A stretch of 64,000 bases of DNA from Dehalococcoidia bacterium (GTDB lineage Bacteria > Chloroflexota > Dehalococcoidia > Lucifugimonadales > SHYT01), in assembly GCA_009693055.1 (NCBI GenBank), contig SHYA01000001.1:1-64000 (forward strand), read 5' to 3'. This document shows, in pieces, positions 20,784-30,041 of this stretch. Each line of letters starts with the position of its first letter. The first letter of the stretch is position 1. The notes beneath the pieces were generated by a model that worked only from the letters and a program-made list of their open reading frames with translations, ran no database searches and was not told the DNA's origin. The translations under genes and the position numbers were made by a program.

Positions 20784-22157
20784 ATGCGCACCATCTTCCA
20801 CGCCGACCTGGACGCGTTCTTCGTCTCAGTGGAGCGCGCGCTCGACCCGAGCCTGGCGGGGGTGCCCGTGGTGGTGGGCGGCGAGCCGGGCGGACGAGGC
20901 GTCGTCTCGTGCGCCTCGTACGAAGCGCGCCGCTACGGCCTCCACGCCGGCATGCCGCTGGCGCACGCGTACCGCCTGTGCCCCCACGCGCGCTTCCTCC
21001 CCGGCCATTTCGATCGCTATCAGGAGGTCTCGCGCCACTTCCTCGCCATCCTCGGCGAGTACACCCCTCTCCTCCAGTCCATGGGCCTCGATGAGGCATA
21101 CCTGGACATGACCGGCTTTGAGTCGTTGTACGGGCCGCCGCAGGGCGTTGCGCTCGTGATGAAGCGCCGCATCCGCGAAGAACTGCACATCACCGCCTCC
21201 ATCGGCATTGCCACCAGCAAGGTGGTCGCCAAGGTGGCCTCGGACGCATGCAAGCCCGACGGGCTCCTCCAGCTTGAGCCGGGTCAGGAAGCCGCGTTCC
21301 TGGCGCCTCGCCCCGCGCGGGAACTCCCCGGCGTGGGCGAGAAGACCGCTCCCCTGCTCGCCAAGCTGGGCATCACGACCATCGGCGGAATCGCGCGCAC
21401 GCCGCCGTCCACCCTCCGCTGCGTCCTCGGCGCCCGGGGCGACGTGCTCTGGCGCTCCGCCCAGGGGCTGGACGACTCCCCCGTTCCCGACTCAAGTCGG
21501 GACTCCTCGCCGAAGTCCATCAGCCGCGAGACCACCTTTGGCGAGGACACGCTGGACCTGTCCCGCCTCCAGGGCACGCTCCGCTACCTGGCCGAACGGG
21601 TCTGCGCGGAGCTTCGCTCCCAACACCTGCTCGCCCGCTCCGTGACACTCAGGCTCCGCTGGGACGACTTCACCACGCTCAGCCGCCAGCGCACGCCGCC
21701 AAGGCCCCTGTCGTCGGACGAGGCCGTCTACGCCACCGCGCACGCTCTGCTGGAGCGAGAGCTCGCCATCGAGGCTGCGGGCAAACGGCGCAAGGTCCGG
21801 CTCATCGGCGTGGGCGTCGCGGAGCTTCGCCAGGAGGGCGGCCAGCTCAGCCTGCTTGACCGGGAGGAAGACGACCGCCTGGCCCTGGCCCAGGCCCTGG
21901 ACTCCATCCACAGCAAATACGGCTACACCGCCGTCCAGAAGGGGCTGACCCACCGCCTCCGCGAGGCGTTCCCGGAGGAACGCGGCCGATACCTCCTCAA
22001 GGCCTCCGCTCGGACTCCCTTTTTGCGACAGCCAGGCAACCCAAAGCTGGTACGCTGGGAGACCAGAAATCTTGCGGGGGAGGCAAAGCATCGTGTCGCA
22101 GCCGCGCAGCCTGGCCGACAAGCTCGCCGCCCTGGAGCGCTCCCTTCAAGAGGGTGA
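20784..22157 (+). CDS. dinB: DNA polymerase IV (Y-family)
   Basis: MRTIFHADLDAFFVSVERALDPSLAGVPVVVGG..., SMGLDEAYLDMT, PKSISRETTF. Confidence 0.96.
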   Translation: MRTIFHADLDAFFVSVERALDPSLAGVPVVVGGEPGGRGVVSCASYEARRYGLHAGMPLAHAYRLCPHARFLPGHFDRYQEVSRHFLAILGEYTPLLQSMGLDEAYLDMTGFESLYGPPQGVALVMKRRIREELHITASIGIATSKVVAKVASDACKPDGLLQLEPGQEAAFLAPRPARELPGVGEKTAPLLAKLGITTIGGIARTPPSTLRCVLGARGDVLWRSAQGLDDSPVPDSSRDSSPKSISRETTFGEDTLDLSRLQGTLRYLAERVCAELRSQHLLARSVTLRLRWDDFTTLSRQRTPPRPLSSDEAVYATAHALLERELAIEAAGKRRKVRLIGVGVAELRQEGGQLSLLDREEDDRLALAQALDSIHSKYGYTAVQKGLTHRLREAFPEERGRYLLKASARTPFLRQPGNPKLVRWETRNLAGEAKHRVAAAQPGRQARRPGALPSRG

Positions 22158-22431
22158 GCAACGGATGCTCTCCCTGCAGCGCGGCTACGAAAGGACGGCG
22201 GAGCAGTTCCAGGCGCTCAGGCGCGCGGCCCGCATGCTCGCCGCCGAGGACGTGCCGATGGACAAAGCGGTGAGCTGGGCTGGCGTCTGCCGCCTGAAGA
22301 GGTGGAACGCCCAGCATGGCGAGGCGCACCGGACCGTCAAGCGCCGGGACCAGCGGCTCCACGTACTGCTCCACCAGGCCCTGCTGGGCGAGACGTGCGC
22401 GCTGGACCACACGAACTACCCGCTGGAGTGA
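22093..22431 (+). CDS. Hypothetical coiled-coil protein overlapping the dinB 3' end
   Basis: GTG start with GGGGGAGG upstream; SQPRSLADKLAALERSLQEGEQRMLSLQRGYERTAEQFQALRRAAR. Confidence 0.5.
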   Translation: MSQPRSLADKLAALERSLQEGEQRMLSLQRGYERTAEQFQALRRAARMLAAEDVPMDKAVSWAGVCRLKRWNAQHGEAHRTVKRRDQRLHVLLHQALLGETCALDHTNYPLE

Positions 22432-22482
22432 GCAGGGCGCCGCTCATGGCGAAATCAGCACCACAAGCAGCGACGAGGCGTC

Positions 22483-22983
22483 CTAGAGCGCGGTCGGAAG
22501 CAGGCCCGGCACCCCAACGACGATCGCGCCGAACACCACGAGGCCAACCCCGACCAGCCTGCCCGCCCACGCGCCGCCCGGCACGGACTTCTCCACGAAG
22601 ATCAGCAGCGTCACCAACCCCATGGCCGCCACGTTCATGACGCCGAGCGGGAAGAGGAGCACAAACAGCATCCAGCAGCAGCCGAAGCAGTACACGCCGT
22701 GGAGGAGTCCCATACGGAACGCGCCGCCGTATCCCTCCCGCCAGGAGGTCATGACGAACTCCAGCGGCGTGCGGCACTTGGAGAGGCACGTGTTCTTGAG
22801 CGGCGAGAGTTGGTAGACGCCCGCCAGCAGAAGGACTGCGCCACCAATGCGCCCAGCGTTGTCGTGCAGGAAGGAAGCACTCGCCGCGGCGCGGTCCAGC
22901 GCCACCGCAACGAAGTAAGCGGCGACGCCAAACGCGACCCACACGGCGAGGTAGGAGGCCACAAAGAACCAGGTCGGGACAAA
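22483..22983 (-). pseudogene. DUF2182 family integral membrane protein, N-terminally truncated
   Basis: LIFVPTWFFVASYLAVWVAFGVAAYF...LSPLKNTCLSKCRTPLEF...GLLHGVYCFGCCWMLFVLLFPLGVMNVAAMG; reading frame ends at a stop just upstream, where the N-terminal TM region is expected. Confidence 0.7.
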
Positions 22984-23088
22984 GATAAGTCAGCGCAGCG
23001 CACCGCACCTAGAAGTATAGTACGGGTCAAACGAGCATCGCACGCGAAGCCAAGTACCTGTACGCCAAACCCTAGGGTGACGGAAGAA

Positions 23089-23163
<75 letters not shown>

Positions 23164-23296
23164 ACGGTGCTCTGGCTCGCCGCCTCTCCGCGCGCCGCGT
23201 TGTTCAGGGCGCGGAAAGCTGGTAAACTTCCGCTAATTGTAGCCGGGCAGGCCCCACGCCGCAACAGAGCGGGAAGCGCGCCGCGAGGACGCATCC

Positions 23297-24106
23297 ATGA
23301 TGCGAAACCGCCTCCTGAAGGAAAAGCTCTGCAAGGGCGAGCCCGCGCTCGGCCTTTTCATCAACACGCCCTCGCCCGCCCTCGTGGAGATGAGCGGCCT
23401 GCTGGGTTTTGACTACGTGATCCTGGACGCCGAGCACGGCATCCCCGACCTGGAGACGTGCGAGCACCTGGTGCGGGCGGCGGAGACGGCGGGCATCACG
23501 CCGGTGGTGCGCGTCGCGCTCAACCTTCACCAGAACATCCTCCGCTACCTGGACACCAGCGTCATGGGCGTCCAGGTCCCGATGGTGGACACGCGCGAGG
23601 ACGCGGAGGGCGTCGTCAGCAGCGTCCTCTACCCGCCGCAAGGCCGGCGCGGCCTGGCTGGCGTGGGCGCGAACCGATACGGCTTTGACCAGAGCATGGC
23701 CGAGTACGTTGAGACCGCCAACCGGGAGATGCTGGTCGTCGTCCAGCTAGAGACCACCAAGGCCATCGCCAACGTGCGCGAGATTGCGTCCGTGGATGGG
23801 ATTGACGTGCTGTTCTTCGGCCCCATGGACCTCAGCGCATCCATGGGAATCGTGGGGCAGACCGGCCACCCCGACCTGCTGAGCGCAATCGCATCGGTGG
23901 TCCAGGCGGCGCGGGAGGCCGGAAAGGCCACGGGCACCATCGCCTCAGACGCCGCTGCCTACGAGCGGTGGCGCAAGGCGGGGTCCCAGTACCTGTCCAC
24001 GAGCCTGTCCGGCATCGTCCGGAGCGCGGGCTCGGCGTACCTGGAGTCGTGCCGCGCCAGGGAGCGGGCTCTGTCCAAGTCGACCGTGACGCCGCGGAGC
24101 TCGTGA
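23297..24106 (+). CDS. HpcH/HpaI aldolase/citrate lyase family protein
   Basis: LGLFINTPSPALVEMSGLLGFDYVILDAEHGIPDLETCEHLVRAAE, QLETTKAIANVREIASVDGIDVLFFGPMDLSASMG. Confidence 0.93.
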   Translation: MMRNRLLKEKLCKGEPALGLFINTPSPALVEMSGLLGFDYVILDAEHGIPDLETCEHLVRAAETAGITPVVRVALNLHQNILRYLDTSVMGVQVPMVDTREDAEGVVSSVLYPPQGRRGLAGVGANRYGFDQSMAEYVETANREMLVVVQLETTKAIANVREIASVDGIDVLFFGPMDLSASMGIVGQTGHPDLLSAIASVVQAAREAGKATGTIASDAAAYERWRKAGSQYLSTSLSGIVRSAGSAYLESCRARERALSKSTVTPRSS

Positions 24107-25008
24107 TGGCAGGCACACCGCTGCGCGTCGGATTCATCGGGCTGGGGCTGATGGGCCTGCCGATGAGCCTGAACGTGCTGAGGGCGGGCTTCCCGCTGAC
24201 CGTGTGGAACCGGACCGCGAGCAAGGCCAGGGCCGCCCTGGACAGCGGCGCGCAAGCGGGCCGTTCCCCCGCGGACGTCGCCTCTCGGAGCGATGTCGTT
24301 ATCACCATGGTGTCCGACTCACCCGACGTAGAAGAGGTAGTGCTGGGCCGGGAGGGGGTCCTGGAAGGCGCGCGCCCCGGCTGCACGCTGGTAGACATGA
24401 GCACCATCGCGCCCAAGGTGACGCGCTCGCTGGCGCAGCGGCTCGCTGAGCGGGGCGTGGAGCTGCTGGATGCGCCGGTGAGCGGCGGGACGCTGGGCGC
24501 GCAGAACGGCACCCTCTCCATCATGGTCGGCGGAAAACCCCAGGTGCTGGAGCGGTGCCGCCCGGTGCTCCAAGCGATGGGCCAGCGGATCACCTACTGC
24601 GGGCCGAACGGCATGGGGCAGGTGGCGAAGCTGGCGAACCAGATCATCGCGGCGGGCACGCTGGCGGCGGTCTGCGAAGGGCTGGTGTTCGCCGCCACGG
24701 CGGGCGCGGACCTCAACGCCGTCCACCAGGCGGTGAGCGGAGGCGCGGCGAGCTCCTGGCAGCTTGAGCACCTGGGGAGGCGCATCCTCAACGGCGACTT
24801 TGCGCCCGGCTTCATGGTCAAGCTGATGGCGAAGGACTTGCGCCTGGTGGCCGAGGCCGCCGAAGAACTGGGGGTATCCCAGCTGGTGACGCCCGCGGTA
24901 CGGCAGCTGTTCCGGACGGCGGAGCAGCTCGGCTACGGCGAAGAGGGTACGCAGGCCGCCGTCAAGGTGCTGGAATCGCTGGCTAAGAAAGAGGCCCGAG
25001 CCGGGTAG
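24106..25008 (+). CDS. NAD(P)-dependent oxidoreductase (3-hydroxyisobutyrate dehydrogenase family)
   Basis: RVGFIGLGLMGLPMSLNVLRAGFPLTVWNRT, LLDAPVSGGTLGAQNGTLSIMVGG; ATGA overlap with the aldolase gene. Confidence 0.93.
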   Translation: MAGTPLRVGFIGLGLMGLPMSLNVLRAGFPLTVWNRTASKARAALDSGAQAGRSPADVASRSDVVITMVSDSPDVEEVVLGREGVLEGARPGCTLVDMSTIAPKVTRSLAQRLAERGVELLDAPVSGGTLGAQNGTLSIMVGGKPQVLERCRPVLQAMGQRITYCGPNGMGQVAKLANQIIAAGTLAAVCEGLVFAATAGADLNAVHQAVSGGAASSWQLEHLGRRILNGDFAPGFMVKLMAKDLRLVAEAAEELGVSQLVTPAVRQLFRTAEQLGYGEEGTQAAVKVLESLAKKEARAG

Positions 25009-25081
25009 CGGCGTTCCTTGTCCGTGAGAACCCCTGCCCGTATAATGGCGCCAGGCCCGGTCAGGAAAGGAGAGCTTGAGC

Positions 25082-26023
25082 ATGAAACCGACACCTCTGG
25101 CCTATCACGACGGGAAGTTCGTTCCGGTGACTGAGGTCAAGGTTGGAATCATGACCCACGCCCTCCACTACGGGACGGCGGTGTTTGAGGGGATTCGGGG
25201 GAACTGGAACGAGGAGGAGGGCAAGGTCTGCATCTTCCGCCCGCGAGAGCACTACGTCCGGTTCCTGGACGGCGCGAAGGTGCTGCGGATGAAGCTGCCG
25301 GTGACGGCGGACGACCTTACCCGGCTGACCGTGGAGCTGATTGGGCACAGCGACTACCGGGGAGACGTGTACATCCGGCCCATCGCGTTCAAGAGCTCGC
25401 AGCTTGTCGCGAACCTGAAGCTCCACGAGGTGGAGGACGACTTCGCCATCATCGCGGTTCCGTTTGGCTCGTACTTGGACAGCGCGGTGCTGCGGTGCAT
25501 CACCGCCTCGTGGCGGCGGATGGACGAGACGATGATCCCGCCGCGCGTCAAGCTGAGCGGGCTCTACGTGAACAGCATCCTGGCGAAGACGGACGCGGTC
25601 CTGGCGGGGTTCGACGAGGCGATCCTGCTCAACAACGAGGGGTTCGTGTCGGAGGGGTCCGGCGAGAACCTGTTCCTGGTGAAGCACGGCCAGCTGGTGA
25701 CGCCGCCGCTCTACAACGGCATTCTGCCGGGGATCACCCGCGACACCGTGATGGAGCTGGCGCGCAAGGAGCTGGACCTGTCGGTGGTGGAACGGCCCAT
25801 TGGGCGCGCGGAGCTCTACCTGGCAGACGAGGTGTTCTTGACCGGCACTGCTGCGCACGTCACCGCGATGGGAGAACTGGACAACCGCAAGATCGCGGAC
25901 GGCGGCGTTGGGCCTGTGACGAAGCAGATCCAGGACCTCTACTTCAAGGTCATCCGCGGCAAGGCACCCAAGTACCGGCACTGGACGGTCACGGCCGTAC
26001 CGGCGGCGCTTGCCAGGGCGTGA
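25082..26023 (+). CDS. ilvE: Branched-chain amino acid aminotransferase
   Basis: ALHYGTAVFEGIRGNW, RPIAFKSS, GSGENLFLVKHG, LPGITRDTVMELA. Confidence 0.93.
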   Translation: MKPTPLAYHDGKFVPVTEVKVGIMTHALHYGTAVFEGIRGNWNEEEGKVCIFRPREHYVRFLDGAKVLRMKLPVTADDLTRLTVELIGHSDYRGDVYIRPIAFKSSQLVANLKLHEVEDDFAIIAVPFGSYLDSAVLRCITASWRRMDETMIPPRVKLSGLYVNSILAKTDAVLAGFDEAILLNNEGFVSEGSGENLFLVKHGQLVTPPLYNGILPGITRDTVMELARKELDLSVVERPIGRAELYLADEVFLTGTAAHVTAMGELDNRKIADGGVGPVTKQIQDLYFKVIRGKAPKYRHWTVTAVPAALARA

Positions 26024-26059
26024 GCCTCAGAAGGCGGTAGTAGCCTAGGGAGCGGGCGG

Positions 26060-26665
26060 ATGTTGGACACGGTGTTCCTCATGCTGGCCGGTTACGCGGT
26101 AGGCTCCATCCCAAACGCCTACCTGGCTGTGCGGCTGACGCGCAATGCGGATATCCGTCGGTTTGGGGACGGCAACCCCGGCGCAGCGAACGCATGGCGG
26201 CTGCTGGGCCCAGTTCCCGGAAGCCTGGTGTTCTTCGCGGACCTCGCAAAGGGCGCGGCAGCCGTCGGCATCGCATATCTGATTGTACCGGGAGACACCG
26301 GCGCCATCATAGCGGGCATTGCGGCTGTGGTGGGCCACAACTGGCCGTTCTACCTGCACTTCCACGGCGGCCGCGGCGCTGCGGCGTCGCTGGGCGTGCT
26401 CTGTACGCTGATCCCATTCATCACGATCCCCATCATGGTGGCCGCGTTGATCATCCTGAAGCTGACTCGCAGCACGGTGTTGACGCTCGCCTTTATCTAC
26501 ATCCCGCTGCCAATCGTAAGCTGGATATTCGGCGCCTCAGCCCAGGTCATCTGGTTCTCCCTGGGCCTTCCGGCCCTGGTGGGCATCAGCCACTTCGTCT
26601 CGGAGCTGCTGTGGTCTCCACAGGCGATCAGAGCCCCGAGCGAGGCCTCGCCGAGAGCGCAGTAG
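26060..26665 (+). CDS. plsY: Glycerol-3-phosphate acyltransferase PlsY
   Basis: GYAVGSIPNAYLAVRL, GDGNPGAANAWR, GHNWPFYLHFHGGRGAAASLG. Confidence 0.9.
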   Translation: MLDTVFLMLAGYAVGSIPNAYLAVRLTRNADIRRFGDGNPGAANAWRLLGPVPGSLVFFADLAKGAAAVGIAYLIVPGDTGAIIAGIAAVVGHNWPFYLHFHGGRGAAASLGVLCTLIPFITIPIMVAALIILKLTRSTVLTLAFIYIPLPIVSWIFGASAQVIWFSLGLPALVGISHFVSELLWSPQAIRAPSEASPRAQ

Positions 26666-27114
26666 TGAGCAATCTAACCCAAGACTATCTCGCGTTCTGC
26701 TTCCTCAGTGCGCTTGGCGTGTTCCAGATCGCCGCCGCCTACGGACGCCTGCGGGGGCTCCTGCTCTTCCGGAGGCCGCTGGTGTCGGTCCTGGCGGGCC
26801 TGGGCCTGGTTGTCGCCGGCTTTCTATGGTTCTTCCTGCCCGGCCCTCGCCTAATCCCCGACACGGAAGGCGGCCTTGACGGCAACCGGCAGGCGCTCCT
26901 GTTTTTCGTCAGCGCCTCCGTCGCCCTTGGCGTCACGCTGCTCGTCTCTTCGCTGGTGAACCGCCGGATGCTCAGGCCGCGCCACGCCATGCCCGGTCTT
27001 GACGCCTTGCGCGAGACCACTTACGTCCAAGCGCTACGTTTGAAGCTGGTACAGGTATGGAAGCGTTCTCCAAAGCAGACACCCAAGTCCTTCTCTGGTT
27101 CAACGGCTGGGTAG
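26665..27114 (+). CDS. Hypothetical membrane protein
   Basis: GTG start overlapping the plsY stop; SNLTQDYLAFCFLSALGVFQIAAAYGRLRGLLLF... with several hydrophobic segments. Confidence 0.65.
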   Translation: MSNLTQDYLAFCFLSALGVFQIAAAYGRLRGLLLFRRPLVSVLAGLGLVVAGFLWFFLPGPRLIPDTEGGLDGNRQALLFFVSASVALGVTLLVSSLVNRRMLRPRHAMPGLDALRETTYVQALRLKLVQVWKRSPKQTPKSFSGSTAG

Positions 27115-27647
27115 GGCGCTTCGACTGGCTGGATAGCGCGGTCCGCTATCTTGCCAGCGACTACCTGGTGCCGGTGTTGCTCTCCCTCATCGTTTTGGGA
27201 ATGTGGCTGGCACCTCGCGAGCTGGAGCAGCGAGCCCGGCACCAGCGTGCGGCAGTGGTGGCGCTTGCCGGAATGGGGTTCGCCGCTCTGGCGGTGTACT
27301 CCCTCAACGCAGCCGTCTTCCGAGAGCGCCCCTTCCAAGAACACGTCATCAAGCTCCTGTTCTACGAGCCGACGGACTCGTCGTTCCCGCTCCACATCGC
27401 CGCCGTCGGGTTCGGCTTCGCCACCGGCATCTGGACGGCGAACCGGCAGCTGGGCGCACTGGCGGCCGGCCTGGCGGGTGTGTGGGGGCTGTCCAGGGTC
27501 ATCGCAGGCGTGTCCTACCCTTCGGACGTGCTCGCAGGCGCGGCGATCGGTATCGTGGTGACGCTGGCCTTCGCCCTGGTGATGCGGCCGCTGGACCCGC
27601 TATTCCTCCGGGTGCTCCAGGCCGCGCGCTGGTTCCACCTGGCATGA
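27057..27647 (+). CDS. Phosphatase PAP2 family protein
   Basis: RERPF, SSFPLHIAAVGFGFATGIW, SRVIAGVSYPSDVLAGAAIG motifs. Confidence 0.9.
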   Translation: MEAFSKADTQVLLWFNGWVGRFDWLDSAVRYLASDYLVPVLLSLIVLGMWLAPRELEQRARHQRAAVVALAGMGFAALAVYSLNAAVFRERPFQEHVIKLLFYEPTDSSFPLHIAAVGFGFATGIWTANRQLGALAAGLAGVWGLSRVIAGVSYPSDVLAGAAIGIVVTLAFALVMRPLDPLFLRVLQAARWFHLA

Positions 27648-27685
27648 GTTTCGCGCCCCCTTGCCCACAACGTAGCCGCCATCAA

Positions 27686-27722
27686 CGAGAGAGAGGGCCG
27701 CCCCAGGCGGCCCTCTCTCTCG
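27686..27722. terminator. Strong hairpin between convergent genes
   Basis: cgagagagagggccgcc-cca-ggcggccctctctctcg, perfect 17-bp stem. Confidence 0.8.
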
Positions 27723-27742
27723 TTTCTCGCTGCGGGGTATGC

Positions 27743-28321
27743 CTACTTCGCGTAGGTCTTGAACGTTTCCTTCAGGTCCGCCACCGTATACTCCTGGAAC
27801 TTGGGGTACAGGGGCAGCAGCTTGTCCATGATTACCTTGCGGAATTCCGGCTCGTCCTTCGTCTCTTTTTTCACCTTCTCAACGACCGCGTTGAGTTCCT
27901 TGGTGGCGCGGGCGGGGCGCTCAATCCAGTGGGTCAGGTACTTGTGGTCCTTGGTGTAGAACACCACCGTGGGGATAGACTGGTGCTTCCCCTCGTTCAG
28001 GAACTCGTTCATGATGTCCAGGTTTTGGTCTCGGGGGAAGACGCGAAGCTCCATGCCGGCGGCTTCGGCGATGCGGGCGATGACCGGCAGTCCTCGAAAC
28101 ACGTCCGGGCACCAGTCTTCGCCGAGCACAAGCACCTTGGCGGGGCCGCCCTTGGCCTGCGCGGCCTTCTTGAAGAAAGCCTTGTCCTCGGCTGAGAGCT
28201 TTGTCGTGCCGTAGTACAGGTCAAACTTGTCTTTGTTCACCTTGACCTGGGCGAGGTAGTCTTTGTACGTGAGCCCCTTGGTAAACCGCCCCGACGTAAC
28301 GACGCTAGTCTTCTGCGCCAT
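27743..28321 (-). CDS. Thioredoxin family protein
   Basis: VLVLGEDWCPDVFRGLPVIARIAEAAGMELRVFPRD...IPTVVFY (cis-Pro). Confidence 0.85.
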   Translation of the reverse strand: MAQKTSVVTSGRFTKGLTYKDYLAQVKVNKDKFDLYYGTTKLSAEDKAFFKKAAQAKGGPAKVLVLGEDWCPDVFRGLPVIARIAEAAGMELRVFPRDQNLDIMNEFLNEGKHQSIPTVVFYTKDHKYLTHWIERPARATKELNAVVEKVKKETKDEPEFRKVIMDKLLPLYPKFQEYTVADLKETFKTYAK

Positions 28322-28382
28322 GTAATCCCCCCTTCATATTCCTGGGTCTTTTCCACGGGCCGCCGGCCCGTCAAGCGATGTA

Positions 28383-28610
28383 TCAGCCGTGCTCCCCGTC
28401 AAAGCCCTGCTCCACGCGCCCGTCCGAATAGACGACAATGGGCACCGCGTTGGCGTACTGCACCGCCTCGTCAAGGTGCGCCTGATTTTCGTCCACCTGG
28501 CGCTCCTCAAATGCAATCCCGCGCTGCTTCCACGACTTCTTGAGCTTGATGCAGGTGGGGCACGTGGCCAGCGTGTAGACGATGGGTTGTTTGGCGCCCT
28601 TGCCGCTCAT
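28383..28610 (-). CDS. Glutaredoxin-like protein
   Basis: IVYTLATCPTCIKLKKSWKQRGIAFEERQVDENQ...VPIVVYSDG. Confidence 0.85.
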   Translation of the reverse strand: MSGKGAKQPIVYTLATCPTCIKLKKSWKQRGIAFEERQVDENQAHLDEAVQYANAVPIVVYSDGRVEQGFDGEHG

Positions 28611-28729
28611 AACAGCCCCATCATACTCCTGCCGGGAACGGTTGTCACCCGCCGCGTCCAGGGGCGCGCGTTCTTGCCGCGTGCCAGGCGCGCACCGTAT
28701 ACTAAAAGCTCGTTCACGTGGAGGAGACG

Positions 28730-29764
28730 ATGCGCGTAGCGATTCTCAACGTCACCGGGTACGCGGGGGTGGAGCTGGCCCGCATCCTGGCGCGTCACCC
28801 CCACGCGGAGCTGGTGTCGGTGACCGGCCGCGCCGAGGCGGGCAAGAAGCTGAGCGAGGTGTTCCCCCACCTGGCTGCCCTTGACCTGACGATTGAGCCG
28901 GAGGTGTCCGCAAGCGTGGACGTGGTGTTCTCCGCGCTGCCCCACAAAGCGAGCGCCGAGGCGTGCGCGCCATTCCTGCGCCAGGGCGTGAAGGTGATTG
29001 ACCTGAGCGCGGACTTCCGCCTCAAGAATGTGGCGGAGTTTGAGGAATGGTACGGCGTCCAGCACCCGTGTCCCGAGTACCTTGAACAGGCCGTGTACGG
29101 CCTCACGGAGCTTTACCGGAAGGAGCTACAAGGCTGCCAGCTTGTGGCGAACCCAGGGTGCTACCCGACCAGCGCGATCCTGGCGCTGGCGCCCGCCGTG
29201 GCGGAGGGGATCGTGAAGCCGGACTTCATCGTGGACAGCAAGTCGGGCGTGTCCGGTGCGGGACGCGGCCTGAGCCTCGGCGCCCACTTCTCCGAAGTGA
29301 ACGAAAGCGTCTCCGCCTACAGCCTCAACGGCCACCGGCACCTGCCGGAGATTACTCAGGAGCTAGCGAGGTTGGCCCCAAACGAACAGCCCCGGGTGAC
29401 GTTTTTGCCCCACCTCATCCCGATGACGCGGGGCATCTTGAGCTCCTGCTACGCATCGCTCAAGGACGGGGCGCTGCCGGAGGGGCCCAAAGGGGCCAAG
29501 GAGCTAAGGGAGCTGTACTTGGACTACTACCAGGGCGAGCCTTTCGTCAAGGTGTCGGCGGCACCTCCGGCCACCAAACACACGGCCGGCAACAACGACT
29601 GCATCCTCTACCCCGCGGTGGACTGGCGCACCAACCGGCTGATGGTGATTAGCTGCCTGGACAACCTGGTGAAAGGCGCGGCGGGTCAGGCAGTCCACAA
29701 CATGAACGTTATGTTCAGCCTGCCGGAGACGGCTGGGCTTGAGGCGCTGGCGCTGTACCCGTAG
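28730..29764 (+). CDS. argC: N-acetyl-gamma-glutamyl-phosphate reductase
   Basis: VAILNVTGYAGVELARILARHP, NPGCYPTSAILALAP, SGVSGAGR. Confidence 0.95.
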   Translation: MRVAILNVTGYAGVELARILARHPHAELVSVTGRAEAGKKLSEVFPHLAALDLTIEPEVSASVDVVFSALPHKASAEACAPFLRQGVKVIDLSADFRLKNVAEFEEWYGVQHPCPEYLEQAVYGLTELYRKELQGCQLVANPGCYPTSAILALAPAVAEGIVKPDFIVDSKSGVSGAGRGLSLGAHFSEVNESVSAYSLNGHRHLPEITQELARLAPNEQPRVTFLPHLIPMTRGILSSCYASLKDGALPEGPKGAKELRELYLDYYQGEPFVKVSAAPPATKHTAGNNDCILYPAVDWRTNRLMVISCLDNLVKGAAGQAVHNMNVMFSLPETAGLEALALYP

Positions 29765-29874
29765 GGAGCCGCGCAGCGGAGAATGTGGCATACTGGAGAG
29801 GCGGCTTGCGAGCCACCCCTGACTCTTACCGCCGCCCGCCACGGTGGTCGTGAAGGGTCAAGGGCAAGGCCCTT

Positions 29875-29948
29875 GCCCCCATCGTCTAGTGGCCTAGGAC
29901 GCCACCCTTTCAAGGTGGAGACCAGGGGTTCGAATCCCCTTGGGGGCA
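29875..29948 (+). tRNA. tRNA-Glu (anticodon TTC)
   Basis: GCCCCCA acceptor, loop CTTTCAA, GGGGTTCGAATCCCC arm. Confidence 0.94.
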
Positions 29949-30041
29949 GTTCTCTCGCACGACGCGGCCCGGCACACAACAAGGCCGCCTAGGGCGTCCC
30001 TGGACGGCTCCGGCAACGTTTGGTAGACTGAGGTCTGTTGT

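Noticed and set aside
22093-22431. C-terminal extension or frameshifted part of dinB
   Set aside because: Has its own GTG and Shine-Dalgarno and overlaps dinB in a different frame; dinB already has a normal C-terminus.
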